This document shows, one piece after another, positions 22,455-32,926 of a stretch of DNA of 64,000 bases (its first letter is position 1; every line of letters starts with the position of its first letter). Location: positions 234,955,233-235,019,232 of the forward strand of contig NC_081414.1 of the NCBI RefSeq assembly GCF_030272615.1, given 5' to 3'. The translations under genes were made by a program, and so were the position numbers. Under the pieces are notes generated by a model, which had not been told where the DNA came from, searched no databases, and worked only from the letters and a program-made list of their open reading frames with translations. This stretch comes from Cryptomeria japonica. Its lineage: Eukaryota > Streptophyta > Pinopsida > Cupressales > Cupressaceae.

Positions 22455-23237
22455 AATGCTTGCGAGGCATCAAAATGTGATAGCCCACCGATTCCATTAA
22501 AAAGATAATGAAAAACCAAGAGAGAGTGTAAGAATATAAAGAGATCAATTGCCATTATGAGAGAACAACACAACCACCAAAGGATGCAGCAGTAAATATT
22601 ATCTCAAGCAAACCCACAACATATGTGCAAAAAAGCAAGCACAAGCCGCCACCTTCATAAAAAGTGATAACAATTTCCACACGATTCTCATAACCATAAA
22701 TCAACATAAGCATGGCAAATAATAGAACAAGATAGCCACATGAGCGAAATCCCCCACATGAAATGAAATAACTCAAAAATCTACCACCGCTTGAGAAGAA
22801 GATAAATGAAACGTTAAAATTGAAAGCAAGCCATCCAGACAGAAGTACAACCATCATGAAATCAACACAAGAAAGTCATGCAAACATCATGAATTAAACA
22901 AGCAAAAACCATATGACAATAATGCTAAGTACGAGGCATATTTGAAGTGTGTAAACATCGTGCAGAGTATGATTATAGGATGCCCCCGCACTACACAAGA
23001 CCCGACTAATTGCAATAAAGGCAAAAAAAGTTGTACCCAGACTGAGATTACATAGTAATGCAGCCATAATGAAGAAATGAAGACCCATCAACATCACATT
23101 ATTGCATGCCTGAATATAATCGCCATGCAAGGTACAAGGTCGATCTTCTGCAAATGAGTTAGAAACAAACAAAAATAGTGTGTAAACAAAGTGCATATCA
23201 TGATTATAAGATGCTCCCACACACCACAAGTCCCAAC
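22455..23237 (-). other. LINE 3' region, second tandem unit and spacer
   Basis: 22935-23171 repeats the sequence of the preceding unit (23172-23237 joined to 24901-25074) with about 240-bp period: both have TTTGCAGAAG, GCCTGAATATAAT and ACCCAGACTGAGATTACA on one strand or the other. The segment 22857-22555 is open for about 100 codons and very hydrophobic, but I see no family motif and treat it as probable untranslated sequence. Confidence 0.6.
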
Positions 23238-24895
23238 TGTAGCGTCGTAAATTGTACGCACTCGCTAGGGTGGTACAATTTCACACCTAGTTTAGCACCT
23301 GCCTTAGTGCATTTTGCATTTTGCATTGCATTTCTCCTTAAGCACTTAATTAATCAAATTAATTAGGTCTAAGGTCCTATTTCATCATTCTCTACATCAC
23401 AAAGTTGGGCCCTTTCACTAAAGCGCGCCCTTCGCATTTTATTCCTCTAATACACCACTTAATCAAAAACCCTAATTAAGTCCTATTTCGAACTTGGGGG
23501 CTTGGTTTCGGGGTCAAAACATCTCGAAATCACCTGTAACTTCGGGATTCTCTCTAAAATCATCATATCCGACGGCCCTGAAAATTTGGTGAAAAGTTGC
23601 CGGGACCATGGTGCCCGGTGCACATGGTCCCGGACATTTTTCCCAAAATTTTGGGAGCACGATCCAATCATAAAATAAAGCTTAACCCCAAGAAATTGGC
23701 GGGATATTCAATCTCTAGGTCGGCCAAAATACGAATTTACGACCTAGGGTTTCATACATAAGAGCTCTCTTTCTTCATTGGAAGGGATCGAATTTTTGTT
23801 TCCAGGAACTTCATATGCAGTGAAAGAGAAGATCTTTGAGGACTTCAACAACATTCAACATCATTCTATCAAGCATCTATCAAATTCATTCATCCACTTA
23901 GGGCTTGGAAGACATTGAAGAACAATAGGAGATTACTGACTGAAGATTGGCTTGTACTCCTCCCTTAAGGGTTGGGTATGATTTCGTATTGTTTTCATGT
24001 CTTTTCATAAGCTTTGATACATCATTTATTCATGCTTTAGATCACATTGCATCTTGATTTAGAGCATTTGCATTATCATTTACAAGCAATTAGGGTTTAC
24101 TTTCTAGGTTGCTCTAGTTTGCTTTCTTGCATTTTTGGACCTTGCACACACACTAGGTCTGCACACACAATACATTTTACAAAACAACTTGGCTATTCGT
24201 GGAGGTGGAAATCACCGAAGCGGGGGTTTGACTAAGGCAAAACCCTATATAGCCGCCCCTCCCCCTTTTTCAGATATTATTGCAGGTTTCGGGATTCGGA
24301 CGACGCCGCGGGATACAGATCCGGAGAGAGAAAGTTGGAACAACACTCTGTGTGAAATTGCAGAGCAGGAGACTGGGACAGGGGCGCTGGGCGCCCTGGT
24401 CCTGCCAGGACAGGGGTGCTAGGCGCCCTGGTCCCTGGGACAGAGGCGCTGGGCGCCCTGGTCCTCTGGACAGACAGTTTGCAGACAGTTTGCAGACAGT
24501 GTTTCAGAGTGCAGAACAGTGGTTTCCGGTGTAGTTTTCAGGACAGTGGCGCCCGCGCCCTCGTCCCAAACATTTTCAGTCCGATTTTGACTCCGGGTAC
24601 ATATCTGCATTCTTATTTCATCCTTGTACTTATAGTTGTTCATTGTTTAATCTCAATTCTGCAATCTTGTTATTAGTTCATACTTGCATTTTGAGATTAG
24701 GGTTTGAACTTGCATTACTTGATCTTACAATTTCAACAAGGGAATAGGAATCCTAATAGATATCCCGTGGCTCTCTCTTTCACCAAAAGAAGTAGCCAAT
24801 TGTGCGATATCTCTAGGCTCTTTCGTATTCCGTAATGTGTGTCAAAGAGTAGGATTAGGGTATGTTGACCTAGTCTCGCTTTTTTTCACCACACA
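23238..24895 (+). mobile_element. Solo LTR (1.66 kb) inserted in the LINE 3' region
   Basis: It begins TGTAGCGTCGTAAATTG and ends TTTCACCACACA. The 5-bp target duplication CCAAC flanks it (23233-23237 and 24896-24900). The neighbouring tandem LINE unit shows the same sequence without the insert at about 23005, which confirms the boundaries. No coding region or PBS, so it is a solo LTR. The orientation is not certain; a GC-rich tandem block lies at 24375-24567. Confidence 0.9.
24375..24567. repeat. GC-rich tandem repeat inside the solo LTR
   Basis: Three 31-33-bp units of the form GGGACAGGGGCGCTGGGCG followed by CCCTGGTCC, then GCAGACAGTTT repeats and a fourth degenerate unit at 24541-24567. 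Each unit contains the palindrome GGCGCC, so it can fold on itself. The composition is far more GC-rich than the flanks. Confidence 0.9.
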
Positions 24896-24900
24896 CCAAC

Positions 24901-25072
24901 CAATTTCAATAAAGGCAAAAACCTGTACCCAGACTGAGATTACACACAGTAATGCAGACATAATGAAGTAATGAGGACCAAAAAGATCAACAACACCACA
25001 TTAAGCTACATGCCTGAATATAATCACCAGGCAAGGCACAAGGTTGTGCTTCTGCAAATAAGTTAGAAACAT
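24901..25072 (-). other. LINE 3' region, first tandem unit
   Basis: This untranslated stretch follows the ORF2 RNase H. With 23172-23237 it makes one 240-bp unit, interrupted by the solo LTR. Confidence 0.7.
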
Positions 25073-28000
25073 TTAAACCGGATGAGGAGGTAGAGAACTA
25101 GAAGCCACATCAACCAAAAATTGGATATCCTCATCTAATGCTTTATTGGCCAAGAAGTCTGCCACCTTATTAGCTTCCCTATAACAATGGCTCATAGTGA
25201 AGGAATTGGACAATTCAAGCTGAGCAAGTATCTTGTCCAACCAATACTTTAGATGCCAGGAGTGGGATGAGCAATTAGTGACCATGTAAAAAACAACCTG
25301 AGAATCAACCTCAATGACAACATCCAACAAATGTAATGAAAGAAGCAGATCAACACCCGTGGAAAGAGCATGAAGTTCAGCCACATTATTAGTTCCATAA
25401 GTAATACATTGGCATTGAGATTTTATGATACCTGTAGACGTATAAAAATGACCATTTTCCCGCATACAATACCAACCTTGTCATCAGAGACCACAATACC
25501 AATGGCAGATTTGCCAGGGTTACTATGGGATGCTCCATCAAAGTTTAATTTAAACTTTGAAGCTAGCAGAGGCAACCAGACCACCTCCGCTCTATTTACT
25601 AAAGGTCGCGGTTTAGAAATTGCCCCACTCAAAGGGAGTGATTGTAAGGCTGACCAATGTTTTGTAATCCAATTATCGCATGGTGTGAAAGTATTGTGCA
25701 GACTAGTACCTTTGTAAATGAATGCCAGGACAGTTTCAGAAATTGACTTCTCAATACAAAAGAGCACATCTTGCAAAGGGGAAGAGTGTTTCTTAAAAAT
25801 CCTATTATTCCTCTCAAGCCAAATTTTGAAAATTAGAACAGAATGAGAAATTATCCAAAGACAAGCATAAAATGAAGATGGAAATAACAAGGGCCAACTC
25901 ATGAAGTGAGATCTAAGGTCCCTACTAAGAGAAGACCTCCAATTTAACTTATTAAAAATCCAATACCAGGAATGATGAGCAGAGGGACAATGAAGGAAGA
26001 GATGATTGACTGATTCAAGGGACCCACTGCACATGACACAAGGAAAAACCACAGTGATACCCAACCTATCGAATCTCATACCAGTAAGAATTCTATCCTG
26101 AACAACCAGCCAAGCAAATGCCCATGCTTTGGGCAAACTAACAGAATGCCAAAATAACTTAAATGGCAAATCATCCCTTTTAACATCTAAAGACAAATAA
26201 TTGTATCTTTCTTTGACCGAGTATTCCCTTGATTTTGAATAAGTCCAAAAAAGCTCATCATCCTTCTCAAAGAAGAGTAATGGGTGTTTCTTAAGCTCAT
26301 CCACAAACGCAGACTTAACATCTTGATCCAATGGAAGAGAATCAATTGATTTCCATCTTGCCACGAGCAAGAAGCCCAAGGAATCCACAAAAAAATAATC
26401 AGCCACAAAAATACCCCAGGAAGATTTAAGGATGGACATAAGGGGCGACCAATCCCTAAGACTAGAGAGTGCAAGGAAGCCATTCCATACTTCATCCCAA
26501 AACCTAGCCTTATGACCATTATGGATAAGCCACGACAATCCTAAAAAAATGACAGATCTGCACTCAACCATGAAATTCCAGATCATAGACCCTTTGGGAA
26601 GTGAAGAAGCAGTAAAGATAGCCTCCCTAGAACAATTATTATGGTATTTCGCAAACAAAATAGATGCCCCCTTAGATGCGGGTTGCTTATAAAGTTTCCA
26701 AATTAACTTAGCACCAAGAGCCAAATTCTGCTTACCAAGATCCTTAACCCCTGCACCTCCTTTGTCCCTAGGAACACATACCCTATCCCAAGCCAACAAG
26801 GGGATCCTATCTTTCTTATTCACATTATCATTCCATAAAAAAGATTTTACAATTGATCGTAGAGCAACCACGGACTTCTTAGGAGCCTTTAAAATAGATA
26901 ACAGATAGATAGGAACTACATTTAAAACAACTCTAATAAGCACAATTTTACCAGAAAAAGTTAACCACTTATGAGAACAAGAAAGAATTCTTGAAGAAAT
27001 AACCCCCAAAACCCGTTCCCAAAAATTATGCTTCTCTGAACCAGTAAAAAATAGGAGCCCTAAATACTTGCAAGGAAAGTGACCCACAGAGAAGCCCCAA
27101 AAGCAAGACAATCTTAACTGCACCAGAGGGGAAACATTAAGGAAGAATTTTTTTGATTTAGTCTAATTAACCTTCTATCCAGAGAACAAAGAATAATCCA
27201 AAATGATCTTGTTAATGACCTGAGCTTCCCCCATGGTAGCTTTTCCAAACAACAATCTGTCATCCACAAATAAGCAATGAGTATGAATCATAGTCATATG
27301 AGGAATGGAAATCCCCTTCCATGAGCCACTCTCCCTGGCACGTGAGATAGCTCTACTAAAAGCTTCAGCCAGAATAATAAACAAGAAGGGCGACAACGAA
27401 TCCCCTTTCCTAAGTCCTCTAGATGAGGCAAAAAAACCACATGGAGAACCATTCAAAATCACTGAGAACCTAGCCGTACTAATACATGCCTGAACCCATT
27501 TGACCCATTTAATTCCAAACCCAAATTTTTTAAGCACACACAAGAGTGCCTACCAACTTACCCTATCATAGGCCTTCATCATATCCAACTTGAGAATCAT
27601 GGCCAAAATAGACAACTGAGAGATAGAATGTAGAATCTCATGGGCCACAATGGCCCCTTCTGTCATTTCCCTACCAGGGAAAAAACCCCCCTGTTCACCC
27701 GAGACAATTCTAGGAATGAGCTTAGCAAGCCTTAAGGAAATATCCTTAGTAATAATTTTGTATAAGGTGTTGCATAAAGCAATTGGGTGAAAATCGACAA
27801 AAAACTTAGGATTCTCACTTTTCGGAATGAGTGCAATTAAAGTTGAATTAAGCTCTCTTAACATAGTCCTATTGCACCTAGATTCTTCTAAAAGCAAACA
27901 AAGATCCTCCCCAAGAAATGACTAGCATTTTTGGAAGAACAAAGTAGTAAAACCATCAGGACTAGGGGCCTTATCATGTGACATTGAGAAGACAACATCT

Positions 28001-28309
28001 TTTACTTCTTAGATGGAAAAAGGAGCCATGAGCATTGCATTATCCTCATCAATTATAAGCTTAGGAATAGAAGAAGCAAAATTATCATTAAAAACAGATG
28101 ACTATTCTGAAAGCAAAGACTTGAAAAACCAGACACCCTCAATAGCAATCTCCGATTCTTCAGTGAAAACAACCCCATCAGAGTTTTGAATACAAGAGAT
28201 CCTACAACGTTGTCATTTCATCTTGGCTGAAGTGTGGAAGAATTTGGTATTTCGATCACCATCACTCAACCATAAATCTCTTGATTTTTTACGCCAATAG
28301 ATTTCTTCT
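25073..28309 (-). pseudogene. LINE ORF2: reverse transcriptase, zinc finger, RNase H
   Basis: The RT begins in the frame 27897-27550 with LIALIPKSENP, FHPIALCNTLYKIITK, GEQGGFFPGREMTEG and LKLDMMKAYDRVSW. It continues at 27543-27175 with RGLRKGDSLSPFLFIILAEAF and the catalytic CLFVDDRLLFG (FVDD where plant L1 often has FADD). The segment 27123-25423 holds the thumb and the zf-RVT finger CVMCSGSLESVNHLFLHCP. RNase H is split: NFDGASHSNPGKSAIG at the end of that frame, then NNVAELHAL, VIEVDSQ and REANKVADFLANKAL in 25465-25073. Several stops and frameshifts disable it. Confidence 0.93.
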
Positions 28310-29342
28310 CTCGAAAGAATCTCTTCTAGCTGAGAATTCAAAGATTCGTGTCTCTGAAAAGTAGAAGAATCCATGCCACAATTCATAACCCTAGCATTAA
28401 GAGCTTCAAGTTCTTCCTGAATCTTAATCTTCTTAGTAAAAATATTTTTGAAATGCAGAACATTTCATTTCTTAATTTCTTGTTTAAGATAGAGAGTTTT
28501 TTAACAAACCGAAACATCCTAGTGCCCTGAACAAAAGGAGTCGTAGACCACCAGGATTGTAAAAGCAAAGAAAAGGAAGGATCATGAAACCACATTGATT
28601 CAAACTTAAAAGAAGAATGGCCAGGGGCTCTGTCGTCGAAGATGGATAACACAACTGGAAAATGATCTAAACCAGCATAAGGCAAGACTGAGGCCACAAC
28701 ATCCACATTAGAGGAAATCCAATTGTCAGAAACCAGAAAATGGTCAAGTCTCTTAGTAATCTACAAGAAATCTTTTCTCCTATTTGTCCAAGTAAACGGC
28801 CCATTCAAAGTTTTACAATCCACCAGATCATTACTTAAAATGAAAGCAGAGAAGTCCTCCAAGATATGCTTATTGGGCAAAATCCCCCTCACACTTCTCA
28901 TCATCAGAGGAAATGGCATTAAAGTCTCCTCTAAAAACCACAAATTGGCCATGAAGGGGGAAAGGGTGAAGGATAAGGAATCCCAAAGAGCTTTCTTACC
29001 CCCAATTGACATCGGTCCATAAACATTGAACAACCAGAGTTTAACATTCGAAACACGACTTCTAACCAAGGCCAACATCCAAAAAGGAGAAGAAATGACC
29101 AATTTCAAATCAATAGACATATCCTTCCAAAGGAAAGCCAAACCCCCAGATGCCCCCGTCGAGGGGGATACACAAAAGTTCCAAGGCTTCCATTTGGAAA
29201 ACAAAAAATCAGCACCTTGACAACTTAACTTAGTTTCTTGCAAAAGTAACACATCACTCTTCATTAAATCCAACTGTGATTTAATGAGGTGTCTTTTGTT
29301 AGGGGCATTTAAGCCCCTAACATTCCAAGACACAAACTTCAT
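28310..29342 (-). pseudogene. LINE ORF2 start: apurinic endonuclease domain
   Basis: ORF2 opens at ATG 29342 (MKFVSWNVRGLN), five bases after the ORF1 stop. The AP-endonuclease motifs are SWNVRGLN, LLLQETKLS, LWLFNVYGP, then (after a frameshift near 28930) the region that should hold GDFN, FTWTNRR, and GLDHFPVVL near 28660, where the usual S-D-H has lost its Ser. This domain nicks the target DNA to prime reverse transcription. Frameshifts near 28930 and 28760 break it. Confidence 0.9.
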
Positions 29343-29347
29343 TGCAC

Positions 29348-30899
29348 TCAAGGGGAGGCATTCTCTCCTCTTTTCTCAATTGTTAGGTTAGTATTCTCCA
29401 GCTTGGTCTTCAAGAAACGCTTGGAAGCCACAGACCGAGTGAAAGGTGAACTAAATTTAGTTTTTTTCTTACCAGACCCTGATTTTGGGCTCAAGAGTGT
29501 AGACTGAATGCCAAAATCAATTTCTAACTGTGTGTAAAAGGCCTTCAGCTTCCTACCCCTCTTCACAGGAGAAGGAGATGGTGAAGTAGGGGATAAAGGG
29601 AATTGAACCAGAGGTTTATTAATCACAGGATCAAAGCCCACATTCCCATCCCCATCCCTAGTTAGACTCAAAGCAATTTCAACATCCTGAATTTTATCAA
29701 ATAGAATATCAAAAGGATTACCACCTAGGGGAATAACCAAAGAAGAGTTTAAATTAACCAAATCTTGATCAATTACTTCAACTACTTTGTCCATAGCATC
29801 TGAGTTCAAAGTAATGTTATGATCAAAAACCAATTTTTGAACTTTAGAGATTAAATCATCATCAAGAAGGAAAGATTCCATACAATTAGCCACCGGACCA
29901 ACATGTATCTGAGAATTGATGAGCAGGCCATCCTTTATAGAAGAAGTGAAACCTAGCATTGTCACACCTTCCCCATCCTTCTGTATAACTAAACGGATAT
30001 TGCCATCAATAGGCAATCTTTGCAGAGGAGGGGATTTAGGCCAACTACCCTCGTCAACCTTAGAAGCGGGAGGAATAGATTTTGAAACATTTTTCCCAGG
30101 CCGAGTGACCTTATCTACAAACGATAAACCCCTAAGAGAAACAAAAAGGCCGACATCCATAGTTACAGAGGCCTTAGAAAACCATGCAAAATCACAAACA
30201 ATACTCTGACGCCATATACCATCAATTGATTTCAAATTACAGTTAAAAGGAATCACAACAGATGAAGCAAGCAAAACATAGATTTTTACTCTAAACCCCA
30301 TCCTCGAAAACTGAATGTGAATGAATGAATTTCCCAAATGAATCCCCTAATTTTGGTAAAATATCTAAATCTGAAAATTCATAGGGAAGGCCAGGCAATG
30401 AAAACCAAGTGGGTGTGTATTTAACAATATCTTGTGATACAGAAAAAAGAGGTTTCCAATCTTCCACAAAGATTAAACTATGACCTACCCACAAATATGA
30501 TTTTTCCAGAGCCTTTTGTTTAGCCTCCACAGAATCAAAGATAACAAGGAAAATATTTGTAGAGAGAACCTGAAAGTAGAGTGTGCCATACCAGGGAGAG
30601 TTAATCTCATGATGGAGCTTAGAAATCAAAACATTATCTCCCCAAACCTGAATAAGAACCGCCAAGGAATGCAAATCCTGAGCTTTTTTATCAAACGGAG
30701 CGTTAGCCGCAGAGATACACGGCATTGGCAACCAAACATTCTTTGGTAAGGAAACTTTATCTAAAGGTTTATTCCCCGTAGCAGGGGCTGAAACAATTTT
30801 TGGCCGAGCCACACAAGCAGGGTTTCTCCGAGTGCTATGCTGAGGTTTTACCCGAGGGTTTTTTCCAGAACCCCCAATCCCACGGGACTTAGCATGCAC
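29348..30899 (-). pseudogene. LINE ORF1, DUF4283-type RNA-binding protein
   Basis: The frame 30899-30291 contains an N-terminal basic part and a DUF4283-like domain: KALEKSYLWVGHSLIFVEDWKP and TPTWFSLPGLPYEFSD. A one-base shift near 30300 passes to the frame 30337-29348, which is long, Ser/Pro/Lys-rich and ends with a basic region (SVASKRFLKTK). I see no CCHC zinc knuckle, which many plant L1 ORF1 proteins carry. The stop TGA at 29350-29348 lies five bases before the ORF2 ATG, an arrangement suited to termination-reinitiation. Confidence 0.85.
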
Positions 30900-31134
30900 A
30901 GGAAAATTCTATCACGACCCAAAGAAACCCTTAAAATATGAAGAACGCAGTCTTCCTTGATGCCCTCAACGCCATTCTGAATGATCCCTCGATAACACAT
31001 CCACCTAGGTGCCATTCTGAAAAACCCATTGCGGGACATGGCCAGAGTGATTGCCAAAAGGATTAGGAAGCGGAAGAGGATCACAAAGAGCCTCCTCACC
31101 CCAGTGTCTCTTGTCCTCAGAAACCCTAAAATGC
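30900..31134 (-). other. LINE 5' untranslated region
   Basis: Upstream of ORF1 in minus orientation, starting near TTTTGCATTTTAGGGTTTC. It probably contains an internal promoter, but I see no clear element. A short open frame here overlaps the ORF1 start and may be its N-terminal extension. Confidence 0.5.
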
Positions 31135-31196
31135 AAAAATTAAATTCCTTATATATACACATATGAAACATAAAATGAGTCAATTTTTTTGAACAG

Positions 31197-32207
31197 AGGA
31201 TGGATCATACCACGTCATTGAGGGACCGACATCATGTTACCTCGATACCTAGAGATGTCGGTGCCTCGTTTACGATATTCACTTTCATCTAGATACATTG
31301 TATTGATTGTACATTTAAAATAAACAATAAAAAATTTAATGTACTGATGTGTATGATATGTTTTTTTTAATTTTGTAGGGTGCTTCGTGTAGCACCAAGG
31401 TGGCTAGTTCTTCACGTGACCCGTCAACCGCTGAGGCTTAGCCTCATATACAACTAGTATGTTTTTCATCCATTAATTTGAAGTGTTTATATGCTTACTA
31501 ATTTATGTACAACTATGATTCATGTTCATTATTTTTTGCAATTGTAGGCTTCTGGATTGTTTGATGGTGCATCACATGTACACCTTCACCCATCGGTTAC
31601 TTTGGCTGCACATGACACATCATATGTATGCTTTTCTGCGATAAACTTGTATTCTATATATATACTTTATAATGTATGTATATACAAGTTTGATTCATGC
31701 TTAATATACGTTGTTCAGGTCGATACCACTACTAGCATTGGTATGGCTACAGGATTGAGCCAGATGCAACCATCGACATTGTCATTTGCGGTGATGATTA
31801 GGAAAATAATTTCTAATTTGTTTATACTGTGTACCTAGCTTTTATAGGGATTATCAAAATTGATGTACAATGTTTTTTTTACAAGACTCGACTACAACCA
31901 CTTTTCTTGTTTGTGATAGTGGACCTCCACGTACCAGTGAGGGCATTATAGAGCACAGTCGTATGGTAATTTATTTTACATTTTCAGTATTTAATTACTT
32001 TATAAGTGAATTACGCAAGTAACTTCTTCTCATGTTAAATCTTCTTCTCATGTAAAATCTTTTAATAATGTACAGGAGGGTGGAGACGTTGATACTGCAC
32101 ACACACAGGATGGTGCATCTCAGGACCACGTGCAGCAGGATTATTCATCTCAGCCACCTTCACGTGGAGTGAAGAGGACTGCAGATGAGATGCACGAGAG
32201 TTCTTAG
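31197..32207 (+). pseudogene. 3' part of the split gene: array of short phase-0 exons
   Basis: I infer six exons with GT-AG borders: 31197-31274, 31379-31456, 31548-31625, 31719-31790, 31885-31965 and 32076-32207. The first five are 78, 78, 78, 72 and 81 nt, all starting and ending in phase 0, with introns of 91-110 nt. They encode Ser/Thr/Asp/His-rich pieces of about 26 residues such as ASGLFDGASHVHLHPS. The last exon ends with a basic GVKRTADEMHESS and TAG. One donor (AT instead of GT, 31275) and one acceptor (AA instead of AG, 31883-31884) look mutated, and one TAG lies in exon 2. No family recognised. Confidence 0.55.
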
Positions 32208-32926
32208 CTTATATATTTTAGATCATGTCATGTTATTGTATTATGGAATTTTTATGATGACACTTGTTATGTTATCCTGGGACTTGTTATTATGTCATCA
32301 GGACTTGTTATGTGATTATATATAGGACTTTTTATTATGTCATTTCCTTGATATTATGATATTAGGTCTTGTTATGTGATTTGATGCCCTCTAGTTATTA
32401 TATATGATCTATTTATGACTTTATATTTTAACATTGTGATTGGTCATCTTATAGTGCAACAGTTTATAATTTAATAAAATATTTATCCCAATTTACAATA
32501 ACATCATATTCTTAAAATAATAATAAAATGAAGAACTTACAATTAGTCTATGAAGAGATTACGATAAAATAAATATATCATAAAAAATTAGAATGATTGT
32601 AACACAATTACAATGTGCACAAACTAACATTAAATTATTATGAAACCAAAATTGTATCAAAACTAGACAAATACAATGTAACACAATAAAAAATTAGAAT
32701 GATTGTAACACAATTACAATGTGCACAAAATAGCTTTAAGAAGAAGATAACTAATACAATGTTGTTTATGAAACCAAAATTGTATAAAATGTAAACAAAT
32801 ACAATGTTAAAGGGACAAAGAAAAAAAATTATCATAATTAAATATAAAAAAGTTCACACAATTAACACTAACTTACATGCATATAAATTTGATTAAACCT
32901 AATGTACCATCTGCATCCTCTCTCTT
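32208..32926. other. AT-rich spacer between convergent genes, with a two-copy tandem repeat
   Basis: Both genes end toward this spacer, so it should hold their polyadenylation signals. 32582-32680 and 32688-32807 repeat each other (AGAATGATTGTAACACAATT then ATACAATGT) with a period of about 106 bp. No coding signal. Confidence 0.65.

Larger units (their letters stand above)
6148..31134 (-). mobile_element. L1-type LINE, about 8 kb, with nested insertions
   Basis: On the minus strand the order is 5' UTR, ORF1, ORF2 (endonuclease, RT, zinc finger, RNase H), a tandemly repeated 3' region, a third ORF, and an A-rich end at 6148-6163. The 5' edge near 31134 is set by TTTTGCATTTTAGGGTTTC. The flanks resemble an imperfect target duplication: AATAAGAATTTA after the A-rich end and TATAAGGAATTTA before the 5' end. 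Three blocks are later insertions: copia B (6569-21821), its duplicated 58 bp, and the solo LTR 23238-24895. Subtracting them leaves about 8 kb. The end points are inferred, not proved. Confidence 0.7.

Noticed and set aside
22894-23229. 111-codon hydrophobic frame, possible membrane protein
   Set aside because: It spans the LINE 240-bp tandem unit and the counterpart unit is not kept open.
24135-24534. 95- and 84-codon plus-strand frames
   Set aside because: Inside the solo LTR and generated by its GC-rich tandem block.
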